Assembly: GCA_902606175.1 (NCBI GenBank)
Contig: CACLEZ010000005.1
Coordinates: 1-64,000 of the forward strand
Origin: an uncultured SAR86 cluster bacterium
GTDB lineage: Bacteria; Pseudomonadota; Gammaproteobacteria; Magnimaribacterales; Magnimaribacteraceae
Direction: 5' to 3'
Length of the DNA: 64,000 nucleotides
The notes beneath the pieces were generated by a model. That model did not search any database. It was not told the DNA's origin and was given only the letters and a program-made list of their open reading frames with translations. Numbering within the stretch: the stretch's first letter is position 1; each line of letters begins with the position of its first letter. This document shows positions 38,909-48,650 of this stretch, piece after piece. Position numbers and translations under genes: made by a program.

Positions 38909-39556
38909 TTAAATTTCTAAGTCTTTTAATATCTGCTGCGTTACGCTACTCGGAGTTGCTGTTCCTGAGACTTTTATATATTTGAGTTGACTCGTAGCAG
39001 ACAGATTTGAGTAAAAAACTACTAATGGAGATGTCTGATCTGCATATACCTTTAACCTATCTTTTACCGTTTCAGGTTTATCATCTTCTCTTAGAATTAG
39101 ATCTTCGCCCGTAATATCATCCTTACCTTCATTTTTAGGTGGATTGAAAACGATGTGATAATTTCTTCCCGAAGCGGGATGCATTCTTCTACCTGCCATT
39201 CGATCAATAATGTCTTGGTCTGGAACATCAATCTCCACAACTGCATTAATCTCTATATCTCGATCAATAAGTGCTTCTGCTTGTGGGATAGTTCTAGGAA
39301 AACCATCAAATAAAAAACCTTCAGAACAATCATCTTCTGAGATTCTCTCTTCCACAAGTCCCACAATAATTTCGTCAGATACTAAGATGCCAGCATCCAT
39401 CAGGGACTTGGCTTCTAATCCTAGCTTTGTTCCTGCTTCTACCGCTTCTCTGAGCATGTTTCCTGTGGATATGTGCGGGATTGCATAATTTTGACAAATC
39501 GACTCTGCTTGAGTCCCTTTACCTGCTCCTGGAGGTCCTAAAAGTATTATTTTCAT
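38909..39556 (-). CDS. adk: Adenylate kinase
   Basis: The 215-residue kinase has the P-loop [14 protein letters not shown] at the N-terminus, [32 protein letters not shown] and [20 protein letters not shown] (LID). It interconverts AMP, ADP and ATP. It follows acpS by 2 bases and directly abuts tsaB. In E. coli adk lies elsewhere, so its place in this operon is a lineage-specific arrangement. Confidence 0.98.
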   Translation of the reverse strand: MKIILLGPPGAGKGTQAESICQNYAIPHISTGNMLREAVEAGTKLGLEAKSLMDAGILVSDEIIVGLVEERISEDDCSEGFLFDGFPRTIPQAEALIDRDIEINAVVEIDVPDQDIIDRMAGRRMHPASGRNYHIVFNPPKNEGKDDITGEDLILREDDKPETVKDRLKVYADQTSPLVVFYSNLSATSQLKYIKVSGTATPSSVTQQILKDLEI

Positions 39557-39558
39557 AT

Positions 39559-39942
39559 TTATTCTCCTATAACAAATGCCGTGGATAAATTGCTAGTATC
39601 TGTAATTGATACATAAATATTCTGAATATCTAATTTACTGCTAATTTTTTTTGTATTACCGCTTAAATTTATATAAGGCTTTCCTTTAGGATCTCTCAGT
39701 ATTTGTATTTCTTTGAAAGAGACACCCCCAGCAAGGCCAAGGCCAAGTGCCTTAGAAAGAGCTTCTTTACATGCAAAGTTGTTGGACAGATATCTTGCTT
39801 TTTGAAATTGATTTGATTTTATTTCAATTTCTTTTTTTTCTTCTGGCCCAAGGATTCTATCTAGGAATCTATGTCCATATTTACTTAGAATTCTATAGAT
39901 CCTATCTTGTTCTATGGAGTCTATACCTATACCTTTAATCAT
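39559..39942 (-). CDS. acpS: Holo-[acyl-carrier-protein] synthase
   Basis: The 127-residue phosphopantetheinyl transferase has [18 protein letters not shown] (metal-binding Asp) and [17 protein letters not shown] (catalytic WxxKEA-like helix), followed by the C-terminal [16 protein letters not shown]. It transfers phosphopantetheine from CoA to apo-ACP. It lies one base after recO; the pdxJ gene that usually separates recO and acpS in gammaproteobacteria is not here. Confidence 0.96.
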   Translation of the reverse strand: MIKGIGIDSIEQDRIYRILSKYGHRFLDRILGPEEKKEIEIKSNQFQKARYLSNNFACKEALSKALGLGLAGGVSFKEIQILRDPKGKPYINLSGNTKKISSKLDIQNIYVSITDTSNLSTAFVIGE

Positions 39943-39943
39943 T

Positions 39944-40666
39944 TTAATTCTTAGTTAAATATTTTCTGATATTTAGAGTCTTACTCCCCAGATGAAAGTC
40001 TAATGCCATTCTCATTATAATCTTTGAGGCATCTCTTGTTTCTTTTTTTTCAAAATTACCTTTTTTAAAATTGATAATATCCAGTCCAGAAAATAACTTT
40101 TTAGAAGCTACTTTACCTCTATCAAGAGCGAATCCCTTATCAGGATAGAATTTATAATTACACTCTTTCTCTATTTTCTTGTTTGTATCGGCATCCCTAC
40201 TTAAATCAATTCCGTAACCCATTTCTTGGAGAAGATTGAGTTCGAAATTCCTCAGATTTTTTTCCAATTTAACTAAATCAGATTGACATGAAAGTTTCTT
40301 TATTAAAATTTCATAATCATCAAAAATAGCTGCATGAGGATCTTCTTTTTCAGTTGCTTTAATAATTAATTCATTTACGTACATTATTGAATTGAATGAA
40401 AGTCCATTGTTGAGTTGAAAGTGATCAATTATTTCAACTGAGGATAAAGTTTTGAGTTCACTCTTTCCAGATAGGCTTACTGACAACTTTGAAGCAGGAG
40501 TCAAAACACTTCTTAAAGGGCTCTTCGGTCTTTTTGCACCCTTAGCAATGGCATTTAACCTGCCATAAGATCTTGTAAAAAAATCAACTAGGATGCTAGT
40601 TTCTTGATACGGCCTTGTATGTAAAACAAATGCGGGCTCTAGGGAAACATTATTTATCAAGGTCAT
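39944..40666 (-). CDS. recO: DNA repair protein RecO
   Basis: The protein of about 240 residues has the N-terminal OB-fold pattern AFVLHTRPYQETSILVDFFT and GRLNAIAKGAKRPKSPLRSV, then a helical domain with FELNLLQEMGYGIDLSRD. The zinc cysteines of other RecO proteins are mostly missing, as in E. coli. It helps RecA load through RecFOR. I start it at ATG 40666, inside the end of era (17-base overlap), because the conserved part begins there; an in-frame ATG 42 bases upstream is less likely. Confidence 0.9.
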   Translation of the reverse strand: MTLINNVSLEPAFVLHTRPYQETSILVDFFTRSYGRLNAIAKGAKRPKSPLRSVLTPASKLSVSLSGKSELKTLSSVEIIDHFQLNNGLSFNSIMYVNELIIKATEKEDPHAAIFDDYEILIKKLSCQSDLVKLEKNLRNFELNLLQEMGYGIDLSRDADTNKKIEKECNYKFYPDKGFALDRGKVASKKLFSGLDIINFKKGNFEKKETRDASKIIMRMALDFHLGSKTLNIRKYLTKN

Positions 40667-41546
40667 ATCCCATAGAGGGTAGCAATGATTCGTTATCAGA
40701 CCATCCACTTTTTACTTTAACCCAAGTTTTTAACATAACCTTAGTATCCAGTAATTTTTCTAATTCTTTTCTTGAAGCTGTTCCAATTGCTTTCAGTTGT
40801 GAGCCTGATTTACCTATCAACATTCCTTTTTGACTTTGTTTTTCTACGAAGATAGCTGAATCAATATGAGTAATATTTTCTAATTCAGAGAACCTCTCGA
40901 TTGAAACACTTATTCTATAGGGGAGTTCATCTCCTAGCCGGTTAATACATTTTTCTCTTATTATTTCACTTGCTAAAAACTTTTCAGATATATCCGTAAC
41001 CTGATCCTCTGGAAAAAGATGATCTCCTTCTGGTAATTTTTTGCATACAGAGGTCAATAGATCTTCAATTCCAAAACTTTTCAGTGCAGATATAGGAATG
41101 ATATGACTAAAAGTATCTTCTTGGCTGCGGGCTTCTATAAAGGGTAAAAGGAGGTTTTTATCTTCAATTTTATCAACCTTATTAATAACTAAGATGATAA
41201 TAGTTTCCCCAGAAATAGACTGCACTCTAGTGATATCATCATCCCCCCATTTAAGGCTATCAACTACATAAAGAACAATATCTACACCTCTCATAGCATT
41301 AGATGCTACCTTGTTCATGTACCTGTTAAGAGCTCTTTTTTGACCAGAGTGGAAACCAGGTGTATCTACAAATATGATTTGGTTCCTTTTCTCCGTCTTA
41401 ATTCCTAAAAATCTATGTCTTGTTGTTTGAGGTTTTCTTGAGGTGATAGCAATCTTTTGGCCTAGAATATTATTCAAAAGAGTAGATTTTCCAGCATTTG
41501 TTTTGCCAACAATGGAGACATAACCGGACTTGCTTCTAGGACTCAT
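40650..41546 (-). CDS. era: GTPase Era
   Basis: The 298-residue protein has G1 GKTNAGKST at 14-22, G3 DTPGFHSG near 60, G4 NKVDK near 122 and a C-terminal KH domain with KGMLIGKSGSQLKAIG. Era binds the 3' end of 16S rRNA and assists 30S assembly. It overlaps rnc by 11 bases and recO by 17, the usual rnc-era-recO order. Confidence 0.97.
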   Translation of the reverse strand: MSPRSKSGYVSIVGKTNAGKSTLLNNILGQKIAITSRKPQTTRHRFLGIKTEKRNQIIFVDTPGFHSGQKRALNRYMNKVASNAMRGVDIVLYVVDSLKWGDDDITRVQSISGETIIILVINKVDKIEDKNLLLPFIEARSQEDTFSHIIPISALKSFGIEDLLTSVCKKLPEGDHLFPEDQVTDISEKFLASEIIREKCINRLGDELPYRISVSIERFSELENITHIDSAIFVEKQSQKGMLIGKSGSQLKAIGTASRKELEKLLDTKVMLKTWVKVKSGWSDNESLLPSMGYDLDK

Positions 41547-42198
41547 TTTTTTCCATCAACTTAAGCATAACTGCTGCTGCCTCTAACTCAGCACCTTTCC
41601 TTGTCTTGGCTGCTCCATTTGTTGTAAGTTTGGCTTCATCTACATAACATGTAGCTTCAAATCTATTTTGGTAACTAAATGAAGTATTCTCTTTTGAAGA
41701 ATATCTTGGCAGTGATTTGTATTTCTTTTGTATGAGTTCCTGTAGACAGGATTTAGGATCTTTGAGTTCGTCAATTTTATTAAGTTCATTAAAATTATGA
41801 CTAAATAAATTATCTAATACTTTTTTTGTCTTATTAAAGTTTGAGTCAAGAAAAACTGCTCCTATTAGTGCTTCAAGAGTGTTGCCTAATATTGAGTTTC
41901 CATCCAATTTTTCTCCTTTTCCTAACTTAATTCCCTCTCCAATTTCTAGGTTCAGTGCTACTAAATTTAAATTATCTCTACTTACGATGCTTGCCTTAAA
42001 TCGAGTTAACTTACCCTCGTTCAGGTCTTCATAAGAAGCATAAAGCTTTTCGGAAACATAAAGATTCAGTATTGCATCTCCAAGAAATTCTAATCGTTCA
42101 TTATTCTCTAGAGAGAAACTTTTGTGAGTAAGGGCCAATTCGATTAATCTTTTATCTTTAAAGAAGTAGCCAAGATTGGAAGAAATATTATCCATCAT
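41536..42198 (-). CDS. rnc: Ribonuclease III
   Basis: The protein of 220 residues has the RNase III signature ERLEFLGDAIL at 34-44, a second catalytic block LGNTLEALIGAVFLDS, and a C-terminal double-stranded RNA binding domain. It processes rRNA and mRNA. The start is taken as ATG 42198, because it overlaps the lepB stop (ATGATG with TGA) and matches the family length of about 226; the reading frame stays open 36 codons further upstream but lies inside lepB. Confidence 0.96.
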   Translation of the reverse strand: MMDNISSNLGYFFKDKRLIELALTHKSFSLENNERLEFLGDAILNLYVSEKLYASYEDLNEGKLTRFKASIVSRDNLNLVALNLEIGEGIKLGKGEKLDGNSILGNTLEALIGAVFLDSNFNKTKKVLDNLFSHNFNELNKIDELKDPKSCLQELIQKKYKSLPRYSSKENTSFSYQNRFEATCYVDEAKLTTNGAAKTRKGAELEAAAVMLKLMEKNES

Positions 42199-43175
42199 TG
42201 AATCCGTTGATTCCGTGATAGGCTTGGAAAAGATGAGAACGATGCCCAATGCATCCAGATAAAGTCTGCTCTTCCTACCAGATAATCTTCCGAAAAATAA
42301 CCCCATGCTCGGCTATCTAAGCTGTTGTCTCTATTATCTCCAATAGCCAAGTAGCTCCCTGCAGGCACTGTCCATTTGTGCTGGGCATAGTCACTTAATC
42401 CTAAAGTTCTTATGATGTGAACACCTTCGTCCAAAGTCTCTTCAATTAAGTTTTCTTCTGAATTTGAACTTAAAAGTTTCTGATCTACTTTATTTCCATT
42501 AATTAAAATTTCGTAGCCCTTTATTTCAACTCTATCACCTGGAATTCCTATCACTCGCTTTACAAATTTAATGCCCTGGGAAGTACATCTATTTTTTTGG
42601 AGATTAGTAAATTTATTTAAGAATAACTGACTTTCTGCTGTTGACAGTTTAGATAAATCTGGCCTTGCATCTGTTGGAGTTGTGTCGCATAAAGTATGTG
42701 GAGGTATAAAAACTGCAACATCGTTTCTTTTAGGAGGACTCAGATCGGTTAAAAGAACGTTGGTGCCCGGGAATTTTAGTCCATAGGCATGTTTATTTAC
42801 TAAAACAAAGTCTCCAACTTGCAATCCTGGAACCATAGACCTACTTGGTATTTGATAGGGTTCATAAGCAAATGATCTGATACAAGTTATAGCCAATAGA
42901 ATTAAAAAGTAAGATCTTCCCTCTGTTTGTAATTCTTTTAAGGCTATTACTTTTCCAAAAAACCAAGAAACTGCTGCAAATAAAGTTGCGAAGGATAAAA
43001 CTAACCCAAAATCTAGATTTAATTTAAATACTTGGTATAGAATCACTAAGGCAACCAAAAACATAATGCCGCTAATCAAGTCTTTGGACTTCTTCTTATC
43101 TTTCTTAGCAAAAGACACCCACAAAGAGAATAAAACTAGTTCAGTTAATATAAGAAGTGATAAAGCTGTATTCAT
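42195..43175 (-). CDS. lepB: Signal peptidase I
   Basis: The 326-residue protein has two N-terminal membrane helices, the serine nucleophile Ser113 in QIPSRSMVPGL and the lysine base Lys206 in KFVKRVIGIPGDRVE, and the box E SLDSRAWGYF. It cleaves signal peptides at the periplasmic face. Between box B and the lysine box there is an extra loop (about residues 158-195) containing two cysteines. The start ATG 43175 is five bases after lepA; an upstream in-frame ATG would fall inside lepA. Confidence 0.95.
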   Translation of the reverse strand: MNTALSLLILTELVLFSLWVSFAKKDKKKSKDLISGIMFLVALVILYQVFKLNLDFGLVLSFATLFAAVSWFFGKVIALKELQTEGRSYFLILLAITCIRSFAYEPYQIPSRSMVPGLQVGDFVLVNKHAYGLKFPGTNVLLTDLSPPKRNDVAVFIPPHTLCDTTPTDARPDLSKLSTAESQLFLNKFTNLQKNRCTSQGIKFVKRVIGIPGDRVEIKGYEILINGNKVDQKLLSSNSEENLIEETLDEGVHIIRTLGLSDYAQHKWTVPAGSYLAIGDNRDNSLDSRAWGYFSEDYLVGRADFIWMHWASFSSFPSLSRNQRIQ

Positions 43176-43179
43176 GATG

Positions 43180-44964
43180 TTAATCTTGTACCTTAAGAAC
43201 AGATAGAAAAGCATCCTGAGGAACTTCTACCCTTCCAATATTTTTCATCCTCTTTTTTCCTTCTTTTTGTTTTTTTTGCAACTTCATCTTTCTAGTCACA
43301 TCGCCACCATAAAGTTTTGCAGTTACATCCTTGCGATAGGCTTTCACAGTCTGTCTAGATACTATTTTTGCTCCTATTGCTGCCTGAATTGCAACATCAA
43401 ACTGTTGTCGTGGAATAACTTCTTTCAAGGCCTCTGTAAATTGTTTACCTTTAATATTAGCTACTGTTCTGTGAGCCATATATGCAAGGGCATCTACCTT
43501 ATCGCCATTAAGCAATATATCTAACTTAATAACGTCAGACTCCTCATATCTGTCAAGGCTGTAATCTAGAGAAGCATAACCTCTGCTTACAGATTTTAAT
43601 CTATCAAAAAAATCTACAACAATTTCACTTAAAGGCAGATCATAAACAAGTTCCACTTGACCACCTACATACCTCATATTAATTTGTTTTCCTCGCCTAT
43701 CGTTACAAAGCTTCATGACAGAGCCAATGTAAGTATCAGGAACAAGGATATTTGCTCTAGCGATAGGCTCTAATATTGTCTTAATTTTTGAAGTCTCAGG
43801 TAATGCACTTGGATTCTCAACGCGTCTTATTTGCTGGTCCGTAGTTACTACCTCATAAGCAACAGTTGGTGCTGTAGCTATTAAGTCCATTCCGTATTCC
43901 CGATTCAGTCTTTCGGAGATAATTTCCATATGTAGGGTACCCAAAAATCCGCATCTGAAACCAGCCCCTAATGCTTCAGAATGTTCTGGTTCATATTGTA
44001 ATGATGCATCATTTAAGCATAACTTTTCCAAGGCCTCTCTAAAAGCCTCGAAATCATCAGAATCTTGAGGAAATAAGGCTGCATAAACCTGTGGATTAAC
44101 CTCTTGAAAGCCTTCTAGATTAGATGTGCCTGAATTAGCTTTTATAATAGTATCTCCAACTGGAGCACCTCTAATCTCTTTGATGCTTGCGCATATAAAT
44201 CCTACTTGACCGGAATTTAATTCTTGCAAGTCGGTTATCTTCGGAGTGAAGACCCCTATTTTATCGACTGTGTGAGTTTCCTTTCTAGAAAAAATTTCGA
44301 TTTTCTCACCCTTTGCTATTCTTCCTTTGACAACTCTAACCAAGGAAACAACTCCTAGATAGTTATCAAACCAAGAATCGATAATTGAGGCCTGTAATGG
44401 CTCTTCGGTTACTATCTCCGGAGCAGGAACTAACTTGACGACTTGCTCAAGGACATCTTTGATACCAGTTCCGTTTTTGGCACTTATGGCTGGTGCTTCG
44501 GAGGCATCAACTCCAATAATTTCCTCTATTTCTTTTTTTATTTTCTCTGGGTCAGACTGCGCCAAATCAATTTTATTTAATACAGGAATAATCGTTAAAC
44601 CTTCCTCTACTGCGTTATAACACGTTGAAAGAGTTTGAGCTTCAACTCCTTGTGAGGCATCTACAAGAAGTATTGCGCCCTCACAAGCTGATAATGATCT
44701 TGAAACTTCGTAGGCGAAATCAACATGCCCAGGCGTATCAATGAGGTTGAATTGGTAAATCTCACCATCTTCCGCTGTGTATTGAAGGTTCACAGTTTGA
44801 GATTTTATAGTGATGCCTCTTTCTTGCTCCAACTCAAGAGTATCAAGGACTTGAGAGGTCATTTCTCTTTGAGATAAACCACCACATAACTCTATTATTC
44901 TATCTGCCAAGGTAGATTTTCCGTGGTCGATATGTGCGATTATTGAGAAATTTCTTATATTCAT
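43180..44964 (-). CDS. lepA: Elongation factor 4 (LepA)
   Basis: The 594-residue GTPase has [17 protein letters not shown] (G1), [12 protein letters not shown] (G2), [15 protein letters not shown] (G3), [14 protein letters not shown] (G4) and the LepA-specific C-terminal domain with [12 protein letters not shown] and [16 protein letters not shown]. It back-translocates or remodels stalled ribosomes. The neighbours degQ and lepB give the conserved gammaproteobacterial order. Confidence 0.98.
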   Translation of the reverse strand: MNIRNFSIIAHIDHGKSTLADRIIELCGGLSQREMTSQVLDTLELEQERGITIKSQTVNLQYTAEDGEIYQFNLIDTPGHVDFAYEVSRSLSACEGAILLVDASQGVEAQTLSTCYNAVEEGLTIIPVLNKIDLAQSDPEKIKKEIEEIIGVDASEAPAISAKNGTGIKDVLEQVVKLVPAPEIVTEEPLQASIIDSWFDNYLGVVSLVRVVKGRIAKGEKIEIFSRKETHTVDKIGVFTPKITDLQELNSGQVGFICASIKEIRGAPVGDTIIKANSGTSNLEGFQEVNPQVYAALFPQDSDDFEAFREALEKLCLNDASLQYEPEHSEALGAGFRCGFLGTLHMEIISERLNREYGMDLIATAPTVAYEVVTTDQQIRRVENPSALPETSKIKTILEPIARANILVPDTYIGSVMKLCNDRRGKQINMRYVGGQVELVYDLPLSEIVVDFFDRLKSVSRGYASLDYSLDRYEESDVIKLDILLNGDKVDALAYMAHRTVANIKGKQFTEALKEVIPRQQFDVAIQAAIGAKIVSRQTVKAYRKDVTAKLYGGDVTRKMKLQKKQKEGKKRMKNIGRVEVPQDAFLSVLKVQD

Positions 44965-44997
44965 CGGTTTAGCTTTGCTGTAATTTAGCTAAAACTA

Positions 44998-46386
44998 CTA
45001 TTTTGACAAATTTAAGCTGAGAATTCTCTTATTTCCGTTTCTTGCGACACCAATTGTTGTTCTTCGTTCTACATCAAGATCAGACAGAACATCTTTAAAT
45101 TCATTAGTATTCTTAATTTTTATCCTAGCCAGAGAATAAATAATATCTCCTTTTCTTATGCCTGAAATGTAGGCTAAGCCTTCGGTATCAACATTGGTCA
45201 CCAGTACACCTTCGATAAATGATCTTTGATCTTCATTGATTTGGTTTTCTACTACTAGCCCAAGAATATTTTTTTCAATCTCATTAAATGCTATTGATGG
45301 GTCTTTAGGAAGCTCACCCACGGTGACCTTAATAGTTTTCTTCTTACCATCTCTTAATACCATGGCATTTACTTCTGTATCAGGTCTTATTGCACCAACA
45401 GTTAAAGGTAAATCAGAAGAATAAAATATCTCTTCCCCATCAAAGAATAGTATTACATCCTCTTCTTTTAAACCTGATTTTTCAGCTGGGCTATCTTCAA
45501 TTATTTGAGAAACTAAGGCTCCTTTTGGTACTTCCATATCTAAAGCCTCTGCAAGCTCGCTTGTGATCTCTTGAATGCTCACTCCAAGCCAACCTCTTGC
45601 CACATAACCTTTCTCTTTTAATTGATCAGCTACATCCATCGCGTAGTCAATTGGTATTGCGAAAGATACCCCCATGTAGCCTCCTGACCTAGTATATATT
45701 TGAGAGTTTATTCCAACCACTTCTCCTTCTAGGTTAAATAATGGGCCTCCAGAATTTCCAGGATTGATTGCAACATCTGTTTGTATAAAAGGGACATATG
45801 TGGAGTCTGACCCATTGGGTATACTTCTTCCTTTTGCACTAACAATTCCAGAAGTCACTGAAAACCTTAATTGAAAAGGCGAACCTATAGCAACAACCCA
45901 TTCACCTACTTTGAGTTCTTTTGATTTGCCAATTTCTAAAATCGGTAGATTTTCAGCATCTATTTTAAGCAGTGCAACATCTGATCTTTCATCAGCCCCA
46001 ACAACTTCAGCCTTATATTCCCTTCTATCTCCAAGACTAACTGTAATTACTTCTGCATTTTCAACAACATGATTATTAGTAAGTAAGTATCCATCTTCCG
46101 ATATTATAAATCCTGATCCTGTCGAGACTACCGGTCTTGTATTCTCTCTTGGCATAGAAGGTCTAGGTTGTTGACCAAAGAACCTTTCAAAAAACTCATC
46201 ATATCTGGGATCTCCGAATCCACGTCCATATGCATTTCTTTCTTTAACCGTCCTCGAGCTTGTGATGTTAACAACGGCAGGGGACGCTTCCTCTGCCAAA
46301 TTTGAAAAATTCGGTAATTCTTTAGATCCTAACACTGCAAAAAAAGATACAAGAATAGATACCAAAAATAATTTGTATTTTGTCAT
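44998..46386 (-). CDS. degQ: Periplasmic serine protease of the DegQ/DegP/MucD family
   Basis: The 462-residue protein has a signal peptide (about residues 1-21), catalytic His106 in LTNNHVVENA, Asp136 in RSDVALLKI and Ser212 in INPGNSGGPLF, then two PDZ domains starting near 265 and 375. It degrades or refolds damaged envelope proteins. It lies 6 bases after the anti-sigma gene, in the same position as mucD in Pseudomonas, which suggests control by sigma-E. Confidence 0.95.
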   Translation of the reverse strand: MTKYKLFLVSILVSFFAVLGSKELPNFSNLAEEASPAVVNITSSRTVKERNAYGRGFGDPRYDEFFERFFGQQPRPSMPRENTRPVVSTGSGFIISEDGYLLTNNHVVENAEVITVSLGDRREYKAEVVGADERSDVALLKIDAENLPILEIGKSKELKVGEWVVAIGSPFQLRFSVTSGIVSAKGRSIPNGSDSTYVPFIQTDVAINPGNSGGPLFNLEGEVVGINSQIYTRSGGYMGVSFAIPIDYAMDVADQLKEKGYVARGWLGVSIQEITSELAEALDMEVPKGALVSQIIEDSPAEKSGLKEEDVILFFDGEEIFYSSDLPLTVGAIRPDTEVNAMVLRDGKKKTIKVTVGELPKDPSIAFNEIEKNILGLVVENQINEDQRSFIEGVLVTNVDTEGLAYISGIRKGDIIYSLARIKIKNTNEFKDVLSDLDVERRTTIGVARNGNKRILSLNLSK

Positions 46387-46392
46387 ATTTGA

Positions 46393-47082
46393 TTAATTTA
46401 TTTTCTCTGCAAAAAAATTTGCATTCCGTAGAATTTGATTCTTCTTTTCAGTAGAAATATTCCCACTTACAGAAACTACATAAGTTCCATTCTTAGATTT
46501 GATATAAGAGATTCTAGTAGCTTCACCTACACCTATTTTATTGACTTCTTTAATTGGATACAAACTTACTTTGAAGGTTTTATTTGAATTAGGGACCCTA
46601 TAATTTGCCAAAGTTCCTTTTTGATTTGACTTAAAGTCTTGCAAAATACCCAAACTAGAAACAGAATTATTCAAGACTTCAATTCCTTGAGGGCTGTCGA
46701 TTGCATCCACTATTCTTTGTGAAGCTATGTCAGAGAAAGATTCAATAGGGGGCGGGATTAAGGAATAGATAATCACAGCACAAAACCCGAAGATTGAAGC
46801 AACTATATAGCTTGCTTGAGGGTATTTATATTTTTTAATCTGTTCTGGATCTTTTAGTTGAACCTTGTCCAATCCAAAAGAAACTCTGTTGGAAATGTCG
46901 ATATCTAAAAATTCCGATTCTTCATTTTCTAGAGCTTCTTTGCCTTGATGAATATTTTTCCAAAACTCTCTATATTCAGGATTAGATGATATTTCAGATA
47001 ATATTCTCCTTGTTTCAAAATCAGACAGCTCACCATCTGCTAATGCAGAAATTTTTTCTTTCATGACTTTATTTTTAATCAT
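46393..47082 (-). CDS. rseA: RseA/MucA-like anti-sigma-E factor
   Basis: The 229-residue protein has the cytoplasmic anti-sigma domain KEKISALADGELSDFETRRI near the N-terminus, matching RseA/MucA, and one membrane helix about residues 92-112 (YIVASIFGFCAVIIYSL). The periplasmic part of about 115 residues contains a segment (VSLYPIKEVNKIGVGEATRI) reminiscent of MucB/RseB-type domains but too short to call. It starts at ATG 47082 overlapping the rpoE stop (ATGA). No rseB or rseC gene follows. Confidence 0.85.
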   Translation of the reverse strand: MIKNKVMKEKISALADGELSDFETRRILSEISSNPEYREFWKNIHQGKEALENEESEFLDIDISNRVSFGLDKVQLKDPEQIKKYKYPQASYIVASIFGFCAVIIYSLIPPPIESFSDIASQRIVDAIDSPQGIEVLNNSVSSLGILQDFKSNQKGTLANYRVPNSNKTFKVSLYPIKEVNKIGVGEATRISYIKSKNGTYVVSVSGNISTEKKNQILRNANFFAEKIN

Positions 47083-47687
47083 GGCTTAATCTCCGCAAGT
47101 GAAAACTGTTTACCTTTTCTATATTCTTTGATTGCTTCGTCGATAACCTCTCTACCCCTAAAGATTCTAGACCTAACTGTTCCCACAGGGCAATTTACTA
47201 TTTCTGCAATTTGCTCATAACTTAAGCCATCAAATTCTCTTAATGTTAGAGCCGTTTTAGTGTCATCTCCCAGCCCGTTTAGGCTTTCAATTATTATGTT
47301 ACGTAGCTGAGAAGCATGAAATAAATTTTCTGGTGTGTCTTTATCTATTGGTTCTATGAAGAAATTTTCTTCTTTAGAAATATCAGTCTGCAAAATTTCA
47401 TCTTTTCTCCTTTTAGAGACTAAATAGTTTTTTGATGTGTTAACAGTAATCCTATAAATCCAAGTATAAAATGTACTGTCTTCTCTAAAAGAATCAATGG
47501 ATTTGAAGGACTTGATAAATGAATCTTGAACGAGATCTTCTGCAATCTGTAGATCTTTTACGAACTTAAAAGCAGTAGATATTAATCTAGATTGATATTT
47601 TAAAACCAATAAATCAAAGGCCTGATAATCTCCAGCCTTGGCTCTCTTAACCAAACCTAAATCTAGATCTTTGTTTGAAACTTTCAT
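47079..47687 (-). CDS. rpoE: RNA polymerase sigma-E factor
   Basis: The 202-residue ECF sigma has region 2 (IAEDLVQDSFIKSFKSI and FYTWIYRITVNTSKNYL) and region 4 (LSYEQIAEIVNCPVGTVRSR). Region 4 is followed by a short tail, and the spacing and context (rseA, degQ next) support RpoE. It controls envelope stress genes and is held inactive by RseA. A sigma-E-like promoter lies just upstream (47699-47726), which would give autoregulation. Confidence 0.96.
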   Translation of the reverse strand: MKVSNKDLDLGLVKRAKAGDYQAFDLLVLKYQSRLISTAFKFVKDLQIAEDLVQDSFIKSFKSIDSFREDSTFYTWIYRITVNTSKNYLVSKRRKDEILQTDISKEENFFIEPIDKDTPENLFHASQLRNIIIESLNGLGDDTKTALTLREFDGLSYEQIAEIVNCPVGTVRSRIFRGREVIDEAIKEYRKGKQFSLAEIKP

Positions 47688-47698
47688 ACTAATACTTT

Positions 47699-47726
47699 AT
47701 AGACTATATCTTAACGTTAAAGTTCT
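47699..47726 (-). promoter_or_regulatory. Sigma-E-like promoter upstream of rpoE
   Basis: On the minus strand AGAACTT (47726-47720) is followed after exactly 16 bases by TCTAT (47703-47699). This is close to the sigma-E consensus GGAACTT-N16-TCTGA. A start site 6-7 bases later would fall around 47692, leaving a leader of about five bases before the rpoE ATG at 47687. Confidence 0.5.
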
Positions 47727-47729
47727 GGT

Positions 47730-48650
47730 CTATTTCAATTTCTTTGATAATTCTAATCCTCCTTCAAAACCTATTTCTTCAATAAGGACTATTGCTAAGG
47801 GTACTGTTCTCATAAAATCTCTCATTGTTTCACTATCTTCAAAAGTATTTCTAAATTCTTGGTAATCCTCTTCCAACAAAAGAGTATTTACAATTGAACC
47901 TGATAACAAAACTCCCCCATGGGAACCCCACACCAGGGCCATATATCTCAGATAAGAAGATAAAAGATAATTCAATACATCGATAGTTTGAAGACTATAT
48001 TTATCTCCTCTTGTTAATAAAATCTCTTCACTACTAAGCTCGAGGTTTGTTTCTCCTGACAAAGCTTTATAAAAATAAGTAATTCCCTTACCAGATAAGA
48101 AATCCTCATATGTTGGTGATCGGTGATTCTCTTCAGTAAATCTATCTATTATCAGTTCCAAATCAGGCCTTAACATTTTATTAGAAATATTTATATGCCC
48201 TGCTTCAGTCGCAATAACAGCATCTCCCAAAATTCCAGCCAAGCCCAAACCTGTTCCAGGGGCAACAAGGATCTTCGGTCCTTCTGTCAAATTTTTTTTT
48301 CCTATATAAGATAAATCTTCAGCTTTAAGATTAAAAAGCGCATAAGCCTGCAATTCGAGATCATTTACGACAATTAACCCACCAGAAAAGATCTTCTTTT
48401 CGAGATTTTTTATGCTGAATTCAAGATTAGTATTAACGAAGGAAACTTTATCACCCAAAATAGGGGCAGCAACGCCAATAACCGCCTTATTTATATTCTT
48501 CAAGCCTTTATCTTCAAGATAAGCAAGACAAAGCTCTTCTACAGAATCGAAATTATTAATCTGATAATTAGCTTTATTGCTGTATGTAAGACAATCCATG
48601 GTCAAGCAAAACCTGGCATTTGTCGCTCCCAAATCTGCGATAAGAATCAA
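47730..48650 (-). CDS. glk: Glucokinase
   Basis: The 306-residue protein has the ATP-site DLGATNARFCLT at the N-terminus, NDLELQAYALFNL (catalytic Asp), GPKILVAPGTGLGLAGI, TEAGHINIS and GGVLLSGSIVN. This matches the proteobacterial Glk group (Pfam glucokinase). It phosphorylates glucose at C6. It overlaps sdhE by four bases and precedes rpoE by 42. Confidence 0.93.
   Translation of the reverse strand: MILIADLGATNARFCLTMDCLTYSNKANYQINNFDSVEELCLAYLEDKGLKNINKAVIGVAAPILGDKVSFVNTNLEFSIKNLEKKIFSGGLIVVNDLELQAYALFNLKAEDLSYIGKKNLTEGPKILVAPGTGLGLAGILGDAVIATEAGHINISNKMLRPDLELIIDRFTEENHRSPTYEDFLSGKGITYFYKALSGETNLELSSEEILLTRGDKYSLQTIDVLNYLLSSYLRYMALVWGSHGGVLLSGSIVNTLLLEEDYQEFRNTFEDSETMRDFMRTVPLAIVLIEEIGFEGGLELSKKLK

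Noticed and set aside
42199-42306. 36-codon N-terminal extension of RNase III, and similar upstream extensions for lepB (to 43214), recO (to 40708) and serA (to 52108)
   Set aside because: The extra codons lie within or antisense to neighbouring genes and precede the point where family homology begins.
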